A model generated the notes under the pieces. It made no database searches. It saw nothing but the letters and a program-made list of their open reading frames with translations, and was not told the DNA's origin. DNA of 64,000 nt, from the NCBI GenBank assembly GCA_964017145.1, contig OZ024848.1, positions 1,500,501-1,564,500 on the forward strand, in the 5' to 3' direction. Position numbers and translations under genes: made by a program. Origin of the DNA: Agrocybe praecox (lineage: Eukaryota; Basidiomycota; Agaricomycetes; Agaricales; Agrocybaceae). This document shows, piece by piece, positions 34,601-45,275 of the stretch; the first letter of the stretch is position 1; each line of letters begins with the position of its first letter.

Positions 34601-34744
34601 AATAACATAATCACCCATGCACTTTTGACTCATTCGGAGGCAGGCAGAAACAAAGAAAATGAAAACATCGAACCTCCTTCGGGACTTGTTCCATTTACTC
34701 GTAGACGCAAGGAGGTTCGAAAACCATCATATGGTATTCGCTAA
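31621..34744 (+). CDS. MULE-type transposase (about 981 aa)
   Basis: Four exons: 31621-31840, 31892-32182, 32245-34004 and 34070-34744, with introns of 51, 62 and 65 bp, all GT-AG and in phase. Near residues 130-165 is a Cys/His cluster (YQCQCGIDHQSGRH, then CLCW) resembling the zinc DNA-binding region of FAR1/MULE proteins. The DDE core follows: Asp in LMDLTFG (near 333), Asp in TDNDPRER (near 414), a C-x2-H-like LCMFHMWQAW (near 434) and Glu in TTNPLESFNGR (near 557). The C-terminal 300 residues are Ser/Pro-rich and end in a basic tail (TRRRKEVRKP). No stop or frameshift is seen. Role: cuts and rejoins the element ends. The start codon is the first in frame; a slightly different start is possible. 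Confidence 0.8.
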
Positions 34745-34868
34745 ACTACTGCTATTACTATATTTGAAAAGAACTACTTAGAGGTTGCTTAGAGGGTGCA
34801 ATAAATTTGATTCAAAAAAAACATTATACTATAATTGTGGACACTGAAAGAATGATGGAATAGGTATT

Positions 34869-35073
34869 AGCCAGCGCAGCGGGATGGGGTCTGAGGTACC
34901 CCCAGCCGTTGCGGCCAGCGCCGCATCCCTTCGTCCTGGTTAGTAACACAAGAGAATGTTGTCATGTTGGAGGGCCAGAGCAGCGAAGGAGGAGAGCCAG
35001 CGCAGCGAGATGGGGTCTGGGGTACCCCCAGCCGTCACGGCCGGCGTCGCATCCCTTCGTCCTGGTTGGTAAT
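34869..35073 (+). repeat. Two GC-rich 79-bp copies, 126 bp apart, inside the MULE 3' end
   Basis: AGCCAGCGCAGCG-GATGGGG and what follows, through CATCCCTTCGTCCTGGTT, occurs at about 34869-34947 and 34995-35073 with few differences. Composition is unlike the AT-rich surroundings. It lies between the transposase stop and the right TIR. Confidence 0.75.
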
Positions 35074-35191
35074 GCAAAAGAATATTAGAAGGTTGGGATT
35101 TTCGAACATGGCCACATCAACCTCTTTTGGCGGAGACACTCGGATTTTAAAACTCCGCTACTTAAGGCGCAGGTTTAATGTCTATGAAACT

Positions 35192-36402
35192 GTGGAACTT
35201 ACAAGCGGGTGTCTCGATTTCTCTAGGCATCAAGCCGGGGGCGGATTGATTGCTATATGGACGCTGCACTTGACAAACTCGAATGTGAGCTGCGTTCGCC
35301 ACGGGAGAAAAGAGGACAGGAGCATTGGGCATGGGGGCAACCTCCATGTGACTTTGTTCTATGAGACCGGCCTCCATGCGCATGAAAGCCGACTTGGGAA
35401 AAAGATGCGGAGGTTGTATAAGCCAGACGGGAATTTTGAGAGTATAGAACATTGTTGCGACTTGAGTATTGGATGTGATGGTACCCATGTACTCTTCCTT
35501 CGGGGCGATAGGTTTCCAAGTGAATGACAGTGGCTCCAACTTTGAAAAATGTTGCAGGTATTCGCACCATGCCAAAGTTTCGAGATAGTGGCGTTGGAAA
35601 AACACTAATGTAAGAACTGTAACTTCAAAAGTAGCAGGAGAAGATGCCAGAATCAAAACCGCGAAATGCATCTCCTTCGTGGATTCTACCATCCCTCGAC
35701 ATGCATCAGGGGTGTGTCCCTTGCTGGCCTTGATGTTTTTTTACGTTTTCTGCCAATTCTATTCTCGCCTTTGCAATATCAGTAAGAATGCTCTCGTTAA
35801 TATGTCCAACGTTTCCTGTGTTGGTGTCCAGGACAAAGTCCGACCTTGCCAGGTCAAACCATGCCCATCCGTGGAAGTGGTCAGAGAGCTCCTCCTCTGG
35901 AGGACGCTGGAGCACGAAGGGAATGTGAGGGGCAGCTGGATCGTAGATTTGAGGAGATTTAGTGAAGTCAGCTGTATGGAAACCCCCGTTGAGCCTGGCC
36001 TGAATTTGGGGGGAATAGATGAGGAGGTCTGGAAAGATGGACATGTTTGGGGAAGTTAAAAAGAAATTCGTCGGGAAAGGGCGGCCGTATTGGTCGTGAT
36101 TCACGGGTGGGGAGATTAGGCCAGGGATAGAAATCTTCAATTTATAGTTCAATTCAAGGAAATATATCGTGTCGGTTGCCAGAATAGCTAAGTCGTAGAA
36201 ACAAAGAAATTAGTGAGAAGATTGATAAATCACAAGAAAACATATGTTGTGTGTTATCCTGCCTAGGTTCCAGTATAACACAGTTTGAAACAATCTCCCT
36301 TTTCAGGCCATGAGGATCCACATAATAATCTAGAAGAATCGTTAATGTAATGTTCTACTATACAAACATTTTAAAAAACAAACCTTGGTGAATGGATGAC
36401 AT
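35192..36402 (-). pseudogene. N-terminal part of the unknown gene split by the MULE
   Basis: ATG at 36402 (MSSIHQ), short exons joined by GT-AG introns (donor near 36383, another intron at about 36268-36190), then a long exon from about 36189. It has NHDQYGRPFPTNFF, HGWAWFDLARSDFVLD, a frame change near 35714, and CEYLQHFSKLEPLSF and KIPVWLIQPPHLF to the donor GTAAGT at 35202. Splicing to 31442 keeps the frame. Removing the MULE and one target copy leaves a 76-bp intron, so the two halves were one gene. With one stop and two frame shifts the gene is probably dead, unless some are sequencing errors in homopolymers. Two copies of the GTGACGATGTCAAC motif lie 104-152 bp upstream of the ATG. Confidence 0.6.
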
Positions 36403-36505
36403 TTCAAAAGGTAGGACGCAATCGTGATAATGCAAAAAAATGGCTGATGATATGGATTTTAACGGAAGAGTACCAAAAGAAAAAGAATATAACCCAAATG
36501 ACAAG

Positions 36506-36554
36506 GTGACGATGTCAACCCTGCCATTTATCAGTGAACGGTGACGATGTCAAC
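36506..36554. promoter_or_regulatory. Two GTGACGATGTCAAC motifs, 35 bp apart
   Basis: Identical 14-mers at 36506-36519 and 36541-36554, upstream of the minus-strand gene starting at 36402. Same motif as the clusters at 38112-38475 and 39178-39252. Confidence 0.5.
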
Positions 36555-37110
36555 CCTTGCCCCTTCCTTCTCCTCGCATGTAGAACACTAATTATACCCA
36601 AAGTTAAAACATACCGACTTTAACGAGAGATGAAGAAAAGAAGAGGAAGAGGGCGTTGGGGCACTTCAGTGAACCCTTGACTATAAGCTATTAGGAATCA
36701 TAATTGTGGGTAAAAATACAACCTAATAGGTAGGGTAAAATATCTTTTTTTTCACTTTTTTTTTTTTTTTTTTTGTTTTCTTGTCATATTCTTGAAAATT
36801 TTATGTAATAATTTTAAAAAAGTGAAAATTTCTTTTTAAATTACATTATTTTTATTTTATTTACTTTTACATTTGATGAAATCAATTTAGCCCTGACTGG
36901 GTTCCAGGGGTCTCTTTATTTTATTTTATTTATTTTTAGGGTACTTTTCCTGTACATTGGGGCTACCATTTTGGCTATATTGTGGGTATTAGAGATCCGT
37001 TTGGGGTCATTTTTTGTGAGGTAGTAGGCATGTATATAAGCTATAGTATGGTGTGTTTATAGACCTGTATCTTGTATATTGAGGGCTGTACAGGGCATTT
37101 TGTACTACTA

Positions 37111-38111
37111 CAAAAGAGCATTGATATGATTCAAAAATGCTATAATGGATCAGGGTAAGCAATCAGGTGAGCAGAAGGGTTGAGGTAGTGAGCCACTATG
37201 AATAAAAGGCGTGACTTGGGCAGTACAATGGACTGTTTGACAAGAATCAACTGGTTCTGATTTGTGGTGATGTGGTGACCAATGTGAGTGGACTGTGGGA
37301 TGGGCTGGATGCCCACCATATGCTTGCACTTGCTTGTGACAACTTGAATTTGTTGAGCTGCCAAATCAGCAACATTCCAACCGCTTGATAGCAGTCTAGC
37401 TTCTTGGTGGGCCTTCACCCACCTTCACCAGACATAGCATGGTAGATAAATCTTGCTTAATATGCCAATGTATGTAATATAGGGACTGGACTGTGATTGT
37501 GCACCGGAATACAAGTTTGGACCTTTGAGTCTTTGATTTTTTTAAAAAGGATTGGTTGCTGACTTGGAATAAGAGGGTTGACTTTGGAGTAAAAGAGCTT
37601 GGTGTTCTACTCAAATATATGGGTTAAAGTAATACTTGGGGAGTAAACAAACTTTGAAATGACAATCAGTGTACTTTTTGTTTTTTGTTTTTTGTTTTTC
37701 TGTTTCTGTTTCTGTTTCTTTTTATGTTTGAATTGAAATATCTGTAATAATATGTGACTACTTATATTTACTGTTGATGGCATCAAACTCAAACCTATGA
37801 TTTTATTTTATTTTGCTGGTTCTATTTTTGAAGTACCTCTATTTTTAGTTTAGATATATTTTTAGAAAACTTTATGTATTTGGATAGACCATACCCAAAG
37901 TCGGTTATCAATCATGGGCAGTATCAAGTATATCTAAGAAAAAGAAGTCAAACATGACATACCAGCAGATATCCGAAGTTTGAAACATATCTTAATGAGG
38001 CCCATGGTTAAACTTCAAGATATAATTCTCTGAATCCATTGGAATGTAGAACGTGCCAAGAAACGTCAAGTTCTGAGGGGAAAATACGGTGTGGAACGTT
38101 GGAGACAGCGA
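37111..38111. other. AT-rich non-coding interior
   Basis: It contains a third, partial copy of the dispersed repeat (37798-37910, with GATAGACCATACC as at 26375) and TTTTTGTTTTT runs. Minus-strand frames at 37140-37790 have no recognisable domain. Confidence 0.45.
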
Positions 38112-38475
38112 GCGACAATGTCAGCTTGCTATCAAGATGAGTGACGATGTCAACTCATTGGGGTTCATAGCGACGATGTCAGCTATGGGTGGTGGATTTG
38201 GATGGATGAAAGTTGAGGGAGAGGGGAGAAGATGCGGGTGAGAGCTCAAAGATAACGATAAGGTTAGATGTGCTCAAAGTTCAAAGGCCAATGCTGGAAG
38301 TGCCTTTATCTCAGATTGAATCTCCGCTTCAAATCTAAGACGCGTCAGGTTTCTCATGTCTTTCTATATTCTGTACTTTGACATTCCACTTCCAAGTTGA
38401 CATCGTCACTTGGCTCGGGAGAAACTGTTGACATGTTCACAGTATCTTCTATTCTGGCAAGGTTGACATTGTCAC
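38112..38475. promoter_or_regulatory. Six phased GTTGACATYGTCAC-like motifs in two opposed clusters
   Basis: One orientation (GYGACRATGTCARC): 38112, 38141 and 38170, exactly 29 bp apart. Opposite orientation: 38396, 38427 (weaker, GTTGACATGTTCAC) and 38462. They lie 420-780 bp upstream of the ATG at 38893. The core TGAC-N3-GTCA is nearly palindromic, so a dimeric DNA-binding protein is plausible. Confidence 0.5.
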
Positions 38476-38892
38476 CCTGTCAGATTATTATCTTCAAGTT
38501 TCCCTTCATAGAACTTGATTCTTTTCCTTTACCCCTCTCATCTGGAAAGCTTCGTATGAAGCTTTCGAAACATACTAGTAAGTACTTCAAAATTTATACT
38601 TTATGTATATTGTAGCTACTAACAAATTTCAGTCATCCTGACACACACTATCAACCGTGGGCTTCACTTAGCATTACCCGACATGCCACCACTTACATTC
38701 CCGACCCTGACCGCTCCAGTTTTCGTTTATTTTTCTTCAAACATCCTTCAACCTTTCCCTCCACCTTCTCTCTCTTTTTTTGTCTTACCTTCTTTCGACT
38801 TTCACTTTCTCTCCTTCCTTCACTGTCTTTCCCCTCCTTCGCTGTCTTTCCCTTGTCTACCTCTCTCTCTACTCTCGGATCCCACTTCAAAC

Positions 38893-41800
38893 ATGTCGAA
38901 GCGCAAGCTCGACAGCGACGATCTGCCCAGTTTGCCAGCCAACAAGCATAGGAAGGGAAACAGCAAGGCTAAGGGCAGCAGCTCGCGGGCTCCAAGTCCA
39001 CAAGTGCAGGTAGGCCCTCAGCCGTTTATCCTTCCTTCTATTTTTCATTCCTTCCATAGCTCAAGGGCTCACCAGCAAGATGACGGTTTTCGTGCCAGCC
39101 TCCGACAGCCAAGAGGTCCAAGTACGCCCACAGCCTTCTCCTTGTTCCACATAGCGGCCACAAACAGAATCGCGCAGGTTGACATCGTCACCTGCTCTGG
39201 GGTTTGCTGACATTGTCGCAAACTCCATCCACAAGGACGCTGACATTGTCACATCTTTGTTTTCTGTCTTTGTGACTTGCTATGTGGCATAGAGCTTCCA
39301 TTTTCTGACATATTTTCTTTCAGGAAATGTCGGTCCCTTGGAGGAACGCATGATCCCATCCCCGCTGACTTGTAAGTCCTCGCTTCATTCCTGAATTTGT
39401 TTTGTATGGTTTAATGTTTGCTTTGGTCAGGGGTTCAACAGCAACAGTGGTGCCCTCCTTCCCAGGTTTCATAACGGCATCTGAGTCAGTTCTATACTCT
39501 TATCAATAGTGTTTTTTTTTTTGTTTCTGATATATATATATCTATTTATAGGTTATTCGATGAGGACTTTGAGGAGCTTGACAAGGAGGATCTCGCGGAC
39601 GAAGAAGAGGAGCCCTATGGCGATGCGGCCATCATGGACATGGACACACCCGACGTCACACCTGGCGACGCCGACAGCGATCTCCCTCTTGTCGAAAAGC
39701 CCATGGACGAAAATGATCGTCGACGAGCCCTCTGCACCAAAGCCCATTGGTCCTGGACTCAACCCACTTTTGACAGTGTTTTAATGCCATGAATGCCAGA
39801 CAAGGCATACATTGCCATGTGTAGTTCATCGCTCTTTGATGATCGTGCTGCACCTGAGGACGAGGTGGTCGACGAGGACGACAAAGCAGAGGAGGACCAG
39901 GAGCAAGAGGATGAGGAGAAAGAGGAGGACCAGGAGCAAGAGGAGGATCAGGAGGAAGAGGAAGACAATGGATATAGGAGTGCTGTCACCGATGCGGGAG
40001 CTTTCCATGCTCGCAGACAGGAGATCAAGACAGGGAAGGCGAAGGACAACAGGCCACTGGATGAGCAGGCTGATGTTGCATTCCCTTTGGAAAGCGATAT
40101 GTCTGGCTCAGACTATCAGGAAACCGTTATCGGCCAGAAGAAAACACAGGCTTTTCGTCGCCAAGCAGACGAACTCTCCAGTTCGGAAGAGTCTGACGAT
40201 TCTCTTGTCAACGACATTGTGCCCTCCAGTCCGGTCAAGACCCGTAGGCGCTCAGCTTCCACGGCATCCCAAGTACCACCACCACCTTTGCTGCGTTCTG
40301 CCATTGCGCCTGAAGTCCGTCGAGAGGTTCCAGCATTAGCTGTGCGATCTTTGGCAGCAGGGCAGGAACAAGTTCACATTGGCCCACCAAAGAAACGCAA
40401 GCACGTCGTGTCGACAGCTGCTCGTGTGCCTTCTCCTTCAGCAGCTCAGCCCATTGCTGCTCTTGAACTTCCTTCACAGGCCACTACGATGGCGTTGGAC
40501 TCTGCACAGCCACCTTCCCCAATTTCCGACACTTCAAGCAAAGTGAAGTCATCGAAGAAGCCTGTCGCACCAGGCTTCGTGGCTGCAGCAGTCAAACTAG
40601 GGGAATACATCAGCGAGGAGGCTACCAAGTTGGCGGACGAGTTTGGCACCTCTGTTGACGAGGTTTTCAAGGCCACAAATATTATTTCTCATTTCCACAG
40701 GTCTGGCAACTTCTGGAACCTGTTCCAGCAGTGGGTAGCCCTCCGAAAATGGGACGGAGAGCAAGACCTGCTACCAGCTGGAGGGGAGGCAGCAGTGGAT
40801 CAGGAGGAGATTGATGAGGAATGACCTTGAGCTTCTCGAGGGTAACAATGAGGCTCTGAATGCCCATACATTTTATTTTACTTTTTAAAAAATTTATCCA
40901 TCTAATTCACTCTTTACTTAGTTCAAACCTTTGGATTGGAATGTCAGTACCTCTATAAGAGGTACCTTGCACTGGATAAAAGAAGGAAAGCCATCGTTAA
41001 GAGCAACATCCTGGCGGAGCTTGAGGAATTGGCCCAGAATCAGAATGCTGTGAAGAGCACGTCACAACGAATGAAGATGAATGAGAAAGAGATGGTAAAG
41101 CTGGTATGTTTTTTGTGTTTGTTTTTTTGATATATTTTCTTATGTTTTATTATTATTAAGTTTGGTCATGGGTTTCTTAATCAACATTGGTGACTGTGTA
41201 GCTGCCTGCCAGCTCTCTGGCCTTGTCATTGCGGACGAAAAGACCCGCAAGATGGTACAGGATCACATGCCGCAGGTGCAAACCATTGTTGAGAGTGCTG
41301 TAGACAGTTTCCGGTATGTGTTTGCTTGTTTTTATTGTGTTTTTCTTTTCTTATTCTCCACCAGAGGTCAACGTGCTCAAGCGAAAATGGCACAAATGCT
41401 GACAAAGCCCAGGACAGCAGATTCAACATCAAATGTCCCTCGAAAGGCCCTGCCACCAGCTATCAATGCAGATAACACTGCGCGCCAAATCACACGGACA
41501 TATACTGCCAAGCAGTTAGGTGCGTTTTTTTCTATTTTCTATTTCAGGTATGTTTAAATTTGCTTCAGCAGGTGTAATTCCCAACCGTTCTCCTATGCAA
41601 AAAGTGCCCTGGAAGCACTTGACAAAAGTGGCTCTGCAAAATGAGCTCACCATCCATGGATGGCCTTCTTCCCTTGGGAAGATCATCCCTCATGATGGTC
41701 GCATTGAATGTACAAGGTACCCCATGACGAAACAGAGATGGAAGGATTTATTCAAAGCTACCCTCCGTGAAGACGAGTATAAGTTCAGAGTAGAGCCATG

Positions 41801-42742
41801 GACAGAAGTTGTTCTGTTTTATATTTTGTGTTTTACTGACTTATTTTATTTTTATTTTTTGTAGATCAAGTTGATTTTGCTGTAGGCAGTGAACAATGGT
41901 CCAACATCCCCCTTCTCATTGATGATGAAGGAAAAGTCTTGATCTCTGTATCAGACTTTTTCGTACCAACTTCAGATCTGGGAGATTTGGACCAGGCTGA
42001 AAATGCGGATGACAATATTGATTACACCTTCCCAATATCATTTTATGAGCCATCTACATCATCACAGCAACCTTTGAAAGCATCTACATCAACTCAACAA
42101 CCTTTAAAAGCATCTACATCATTGCAGCACCCCTTGTTCCGTGGGGATATTGGTCAGCATGTCCTGAACAGGATGACGAAGGGATTAGCAAAGAGTCCGG
42201 CTGAGTCCACACTCATGCCAATCCAACTCCCCAAGGCTTCCTATCCTCCCCCTCCAGTGGCATCAACCTCTTCTGCCACTTCTGCTGCTGTTGTTGGGAC
42301 TGCTTCTGTGCCTGCTTCAAGTGCTCCTGCATCTATGTCCAGAGCTCTTGTGTCTACATCCAGAGCCTCTGGGTCTACATCAAGTGCATTCTCCTCTATG
42401 TCCACTACATCCACCTCTATGGCCACTCCATCAACCACTCCATCCACCTCTATATCATCTGTCTCTGCCCACACACCTGCATCTCACCATCTTGATTTAT
42501 CAAACATGCAGCTCAAGTTTGGGCCACCAAAGAGGGTAAAAGTAGGCAAGACTTCTGCTCCCACTGCTCCTATTCCTTTTTTGTCATGCCCCAATCCTAT
42601 GTCTATGAAACCAATACCTTCACGAACCTCATCCTTGAGTACCTCTACCTCTTCTCGCCAACGGGCAACTGTTTCTTTTGCTGTTTCAAACTCCCCACCA
42701 TCAAAACGCTCACTTCGTCCCTCTAACACTTCTTCCAAGTAA
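38893..42742 (+). pseudogene. Acidic, Ser/Pro-rich unknown protein, probable transposon cargo, broken
   Basis: ATG at 38893 opens MSKRKLDSDDLPSLPANKHR; exon 1 ends at 39009 with a GTAGG donor. A long exon (39553-40824) encodes a Glu/Asp-rich tract, a basic Ser/Pro region and a helical block (FVAAAVKLGEYISEEATKLA to FWNLFQQWVALRKW). It has TGA at 39790-39792, and an extra G near 40787 shifts the frame. A better continuation (WIRRRLMRNDLELLEG) follows in the new frame and splices through 40832-40920 to CQYLYKRYLALDKRR. Further exons (41162 on) encode GFLINIGDCVAACQ, LTIHGWPSSLGKIIPHDG and WSNIPLLIDDEGKVLISVSD, with a Ser/Thr-rich C-terminus (41939-42742). Pieces resemble agaricomycete hypothetical proteins found near DNA transposons. 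No enzyme motif is seen. A GTAAGT at the final stop could be a donor to a further exon. Confidence 0.5.
39178..39252. promoter_or_regulatory. Three more GTTGACATYGTCAC-like motifs within the gene
   Basis: At 39178-39191 (GTTGACATCGTCAC), 39206-39219 (GCTGACATTGTCGC) and 39239-39252 (GCTGACATTGTCAC), spaced 28 and 33 bp, in the same orientation as the 38396 cluster. They lie in a probable intron. Confidence 0.45.
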
Positions 42743-43373
42743 GTTCTTCAACTTGGACTTGTTTTTTTTTTTGCATTATTCTATCACATTCATTGGATTT
42801 TGGGACTCTTTGAGTACATCTTATTACTTTACTTTCTTTAATTTTTTTGCAACCATACTTATGATTGCTATGAGTTATGCCTGTGTTATGAGTATATATG
42901 ATTGTTACGCTCTGCATTATAGCCACATTCTTTCCTTTTATTTTAAACCTTATAATTTCTTACTTCTTTCTTAATGGACACTTGGTGCATTTGAGTTTGG
43001 GTAGTTAGGACAGATTACCAATAAATATACACACATATCTCTATTAGAGATCCTTTAATATAACTGTTTTCACTGTGCTAATGTTTGGGACTTGCTAAGA
43101 TGTGTGAATCAGACTTCAAGAGATCAATAGCATTTTCATGTATAAAAAAAAACATGAATAACCTATGGTTTTGATCAAGCATAACTCAGTCAGTGCTCCA
43201 GCATTGTGGATGTTTTGGGGCTTGTTTTAAAAAATACTCATACTCATGTATACCTCTACCTTTGACCTGGGGGGGTTATGCTGAGTCTTGAATTTCTATT
43301 TCTTATGTATTCCAACTTTCTGTGTATATCTTATCTTTGTGGTGAATTTTCTTTAAAATTTACTTTTAAAACA
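42743..43373. other. AT-rich, no gene seen
   Basis: Follows the broken cargo gene. Only short frames. A long T run is at 42763-42771. Confidence 0.45.
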
Positions 43374-44646
43374 TATGGTATTAAATAGATAATACAAAAC
43401 AATTGAACAAATGTTCATACCTGCTTTGCCATTGCTTCATGAAATGCAGAGAGATTTGATAACATGTTATGAGGTGACAATTATAATAGGAAGATATTGT
43501 AGAAAGAAGTATAAAGTATGGTGGATTTCAAGAAATGAAAAGAAAAATCAAGTAGAAGAAATATAAAGAAAGAAAAAAAAGAGAAAAGAAGAAAGAAGAA
43601 AGAAGAAAGAAGAAAGAAGAAAGAAGAAAGAAGAAAGAAGAAAGAAGAAAGAAGAAAGAAGAAAGAAGAAAGAAGAAAGAAGAAAGAAGACTGAATACAA
43701 GCAGTCTATCCCAGCCAAGGAATGTGATCTAGGTGTGTCTGCATTGACTAAAAACAGTATCAGCTTTTGAAGCAGTAGGTGTTTGATTTTATATCACTTG
43801 ATCATGTCAACTTATTGTATGTTAGCAACTCCTGGTGGACATCTCAATGACATGATAGCAAATTATGGCAATTAAACAATTACTGAGTTGACATAAACAC
43901 TGCTTTTGGAGCTATACCAGATTCTGAATAAGGAAAGCTGCTATTTTGAAGTGAATTTGGTGAGTTTTCTGAACAAAAGGTAATGAAGACTAATGGACAT
44001 CTCAACAACATGATGGCAAATTATGGCAATTGAACAATTACTGAGTTGATATAATCACTGCTTTGGGAGGTGTTGAAGGTATCCTGAAGTATACTTTGTT
44101 CAAGGCTACATATTTTCCAACCTGGGTTGGTACAAAAATGGAGACTAATGGACATCTCAATGACATGATAACAAACTATGGCAATTGAACAATTCCCAAG
44201 TTGACGCAATTGCTGCTTTGGGAGCTATACAAGATTCTGAATAAAGAAAGCCGTTATTTTGAAGTGAATTTGGTGAGTTTTCTAAACAAAAGGTATTAAA
44301 TAGATAATACCGAAAATGGAATGAATTTTCAGACCTTCAGTTGAATTGTTTAAAAGAATGAAAAGAGACATCATAATAGTTCATGATTGTACAATTCAAA
44401 TAGTAAGATATTGGGAAAAAAAGTATAAGGACTGGCGGATTACAAGAAATGAAAAGAAAAATCAAGTATAAAATTTCAAAAGATATAAATAAAATGAAAA
44501 ATGAAAAGAATGAAAAGGAAAAAAAATAAAATAGAATAGAATAAAAGAGGAAAGAAAGAAGGAAAGGGACAAAGAAAGAAAAGAAAAGAAAGAAAGAAGG
44601 AAGGAAGGAAGGAAAGAAAGAAGGAAGGAAGGAAGGAAAGAAAGAA

Positions 44647-44690
<44 letters not shown>

Positions 44691-44830
44691 AAAGAAAGAA
44701 AGAGAGAAGAAGAGAAAGAAAGCAGGAAGGGAGGGGAAAAGGAGAAAAGGAAAGAAAGAAAGAAAAGAAGAAAAGAAGAAAAGAAGGAAGAAAGAGGAAA
44801 GAAAAGAACAAGAGGAACAAAAAGATAGGA
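43374..44830. repeat. Nested duplication with purine microsatellites
   Basis: A block starting GGTATTAAATAGATAATAC at about 43377 and ending in an AAGAAATGAAAAGAAAAATC segment recurs at about 44291. Each copy runs into a purine microsatellite: (GAAAGAA)n at 43583-43689 and GAAA/GGAA mixtures at about 44500-44810. Between them are three tandem copies of a unit of about 156 bp starting GGACATCTCAA at 43837, 43995 and 44150. Long Phe/Ser/Leu-rich minus-strand frames here come from the microsatellite. Confidence 0.75.
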
Positions 44831-44974
44831 CTTGTACAAAAATTTGACAATCCAAGTTTATTCACTGTGTAAGTGTGTCCCTTGTAGTCCAAAGTGCCTG
44901 ACCAGGTTAAGACTCCTACCTAAGCTCTCTGGGTCCAGTCAACCAGCCAACACTACTGCTCAAATGAATCATCG

Positions 44975-45275
44975 CCCCCAAGTCAATCCAATCAGTCACT
45001 CTACCGTTCAAGTCAACCCTCTTGCCCAAGTCAAGAACCCAACCTTATATCCAAGTCAAAGTTGATTGACCAACCCCCCTACCCCAATTAGTCACTCTAC
45101 TGTTCAAGTCAATCATCTTTCCCAAGTCAACCAGCTAACCCTACCATTCAAGTCAACCTTTATGCCCAAGTCAATTGGTCAACCCATTGTTCAAGTCAAC
45201 CCTCTTATTTAGTTCAAGCAGCTAACTTCATACCTATGTCAAAGTCAGTTTACTGACCCCTGAAGTCAATCCTCT
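44975..45275. repeat. Degenerate array of AAGTCAA words
   Basis: About ten AAGTCAA words, often as CCAAGTCAACC or TTCAAGTCAACC, spaced about 18-45 bp. Also repeated are AGTCACTCTAC and ACCCTCTT. No coding frame is maintained. Confidence 0.7.

Larger units (their letters stand above)
31509..35182 (+). mobile_element. Complete MULE (Mutator-like) DNA transposon
   Basis: Ends are inverted repeats of about 30 bp: GGATTTTAAACTCACGCCTT at 31509 and, reversed, GACATTAAACCTGCGCCTTA ending at 35182, both continuing AAGTAGCGGA. It is flanked by TATGAAACTG at 31499-31508 and 35183-35192, a 9-10 bp target duplication as expected for Mutator elements. It carries one transposase gene without frame breaks. 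It lies inside an intron of a minus-strand gene. Confidence 0.87.

Noticed and set aside
34964..35527. Plus-strand frame with a LRYLRRRF segment resembling minus-strand 31500-31580
   Set aside because: The shared segment is the MULE terminal inverted repeat, not a protein domain.
37140..37792. Minus-strand frames in the 9.1-kb block
   Set aside because: No recognised domain, no coherent splicing, and T-rich low complexity nearby.
39766..39800. 24-nt intron that would remove the stop at 39790
   Set aside because: GT and AG are present and the length keeps the frame, but 24 nt is far below the 50-bp and longer introns seen in this window; a nonsense change is more likely.
44337..44892. Minus-strand Phe/Ser/Leu-rich frames that look like membrane proteins
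   Set aside because: Encoded by GAAA/GGAA microsatellite; three frames are open at once.
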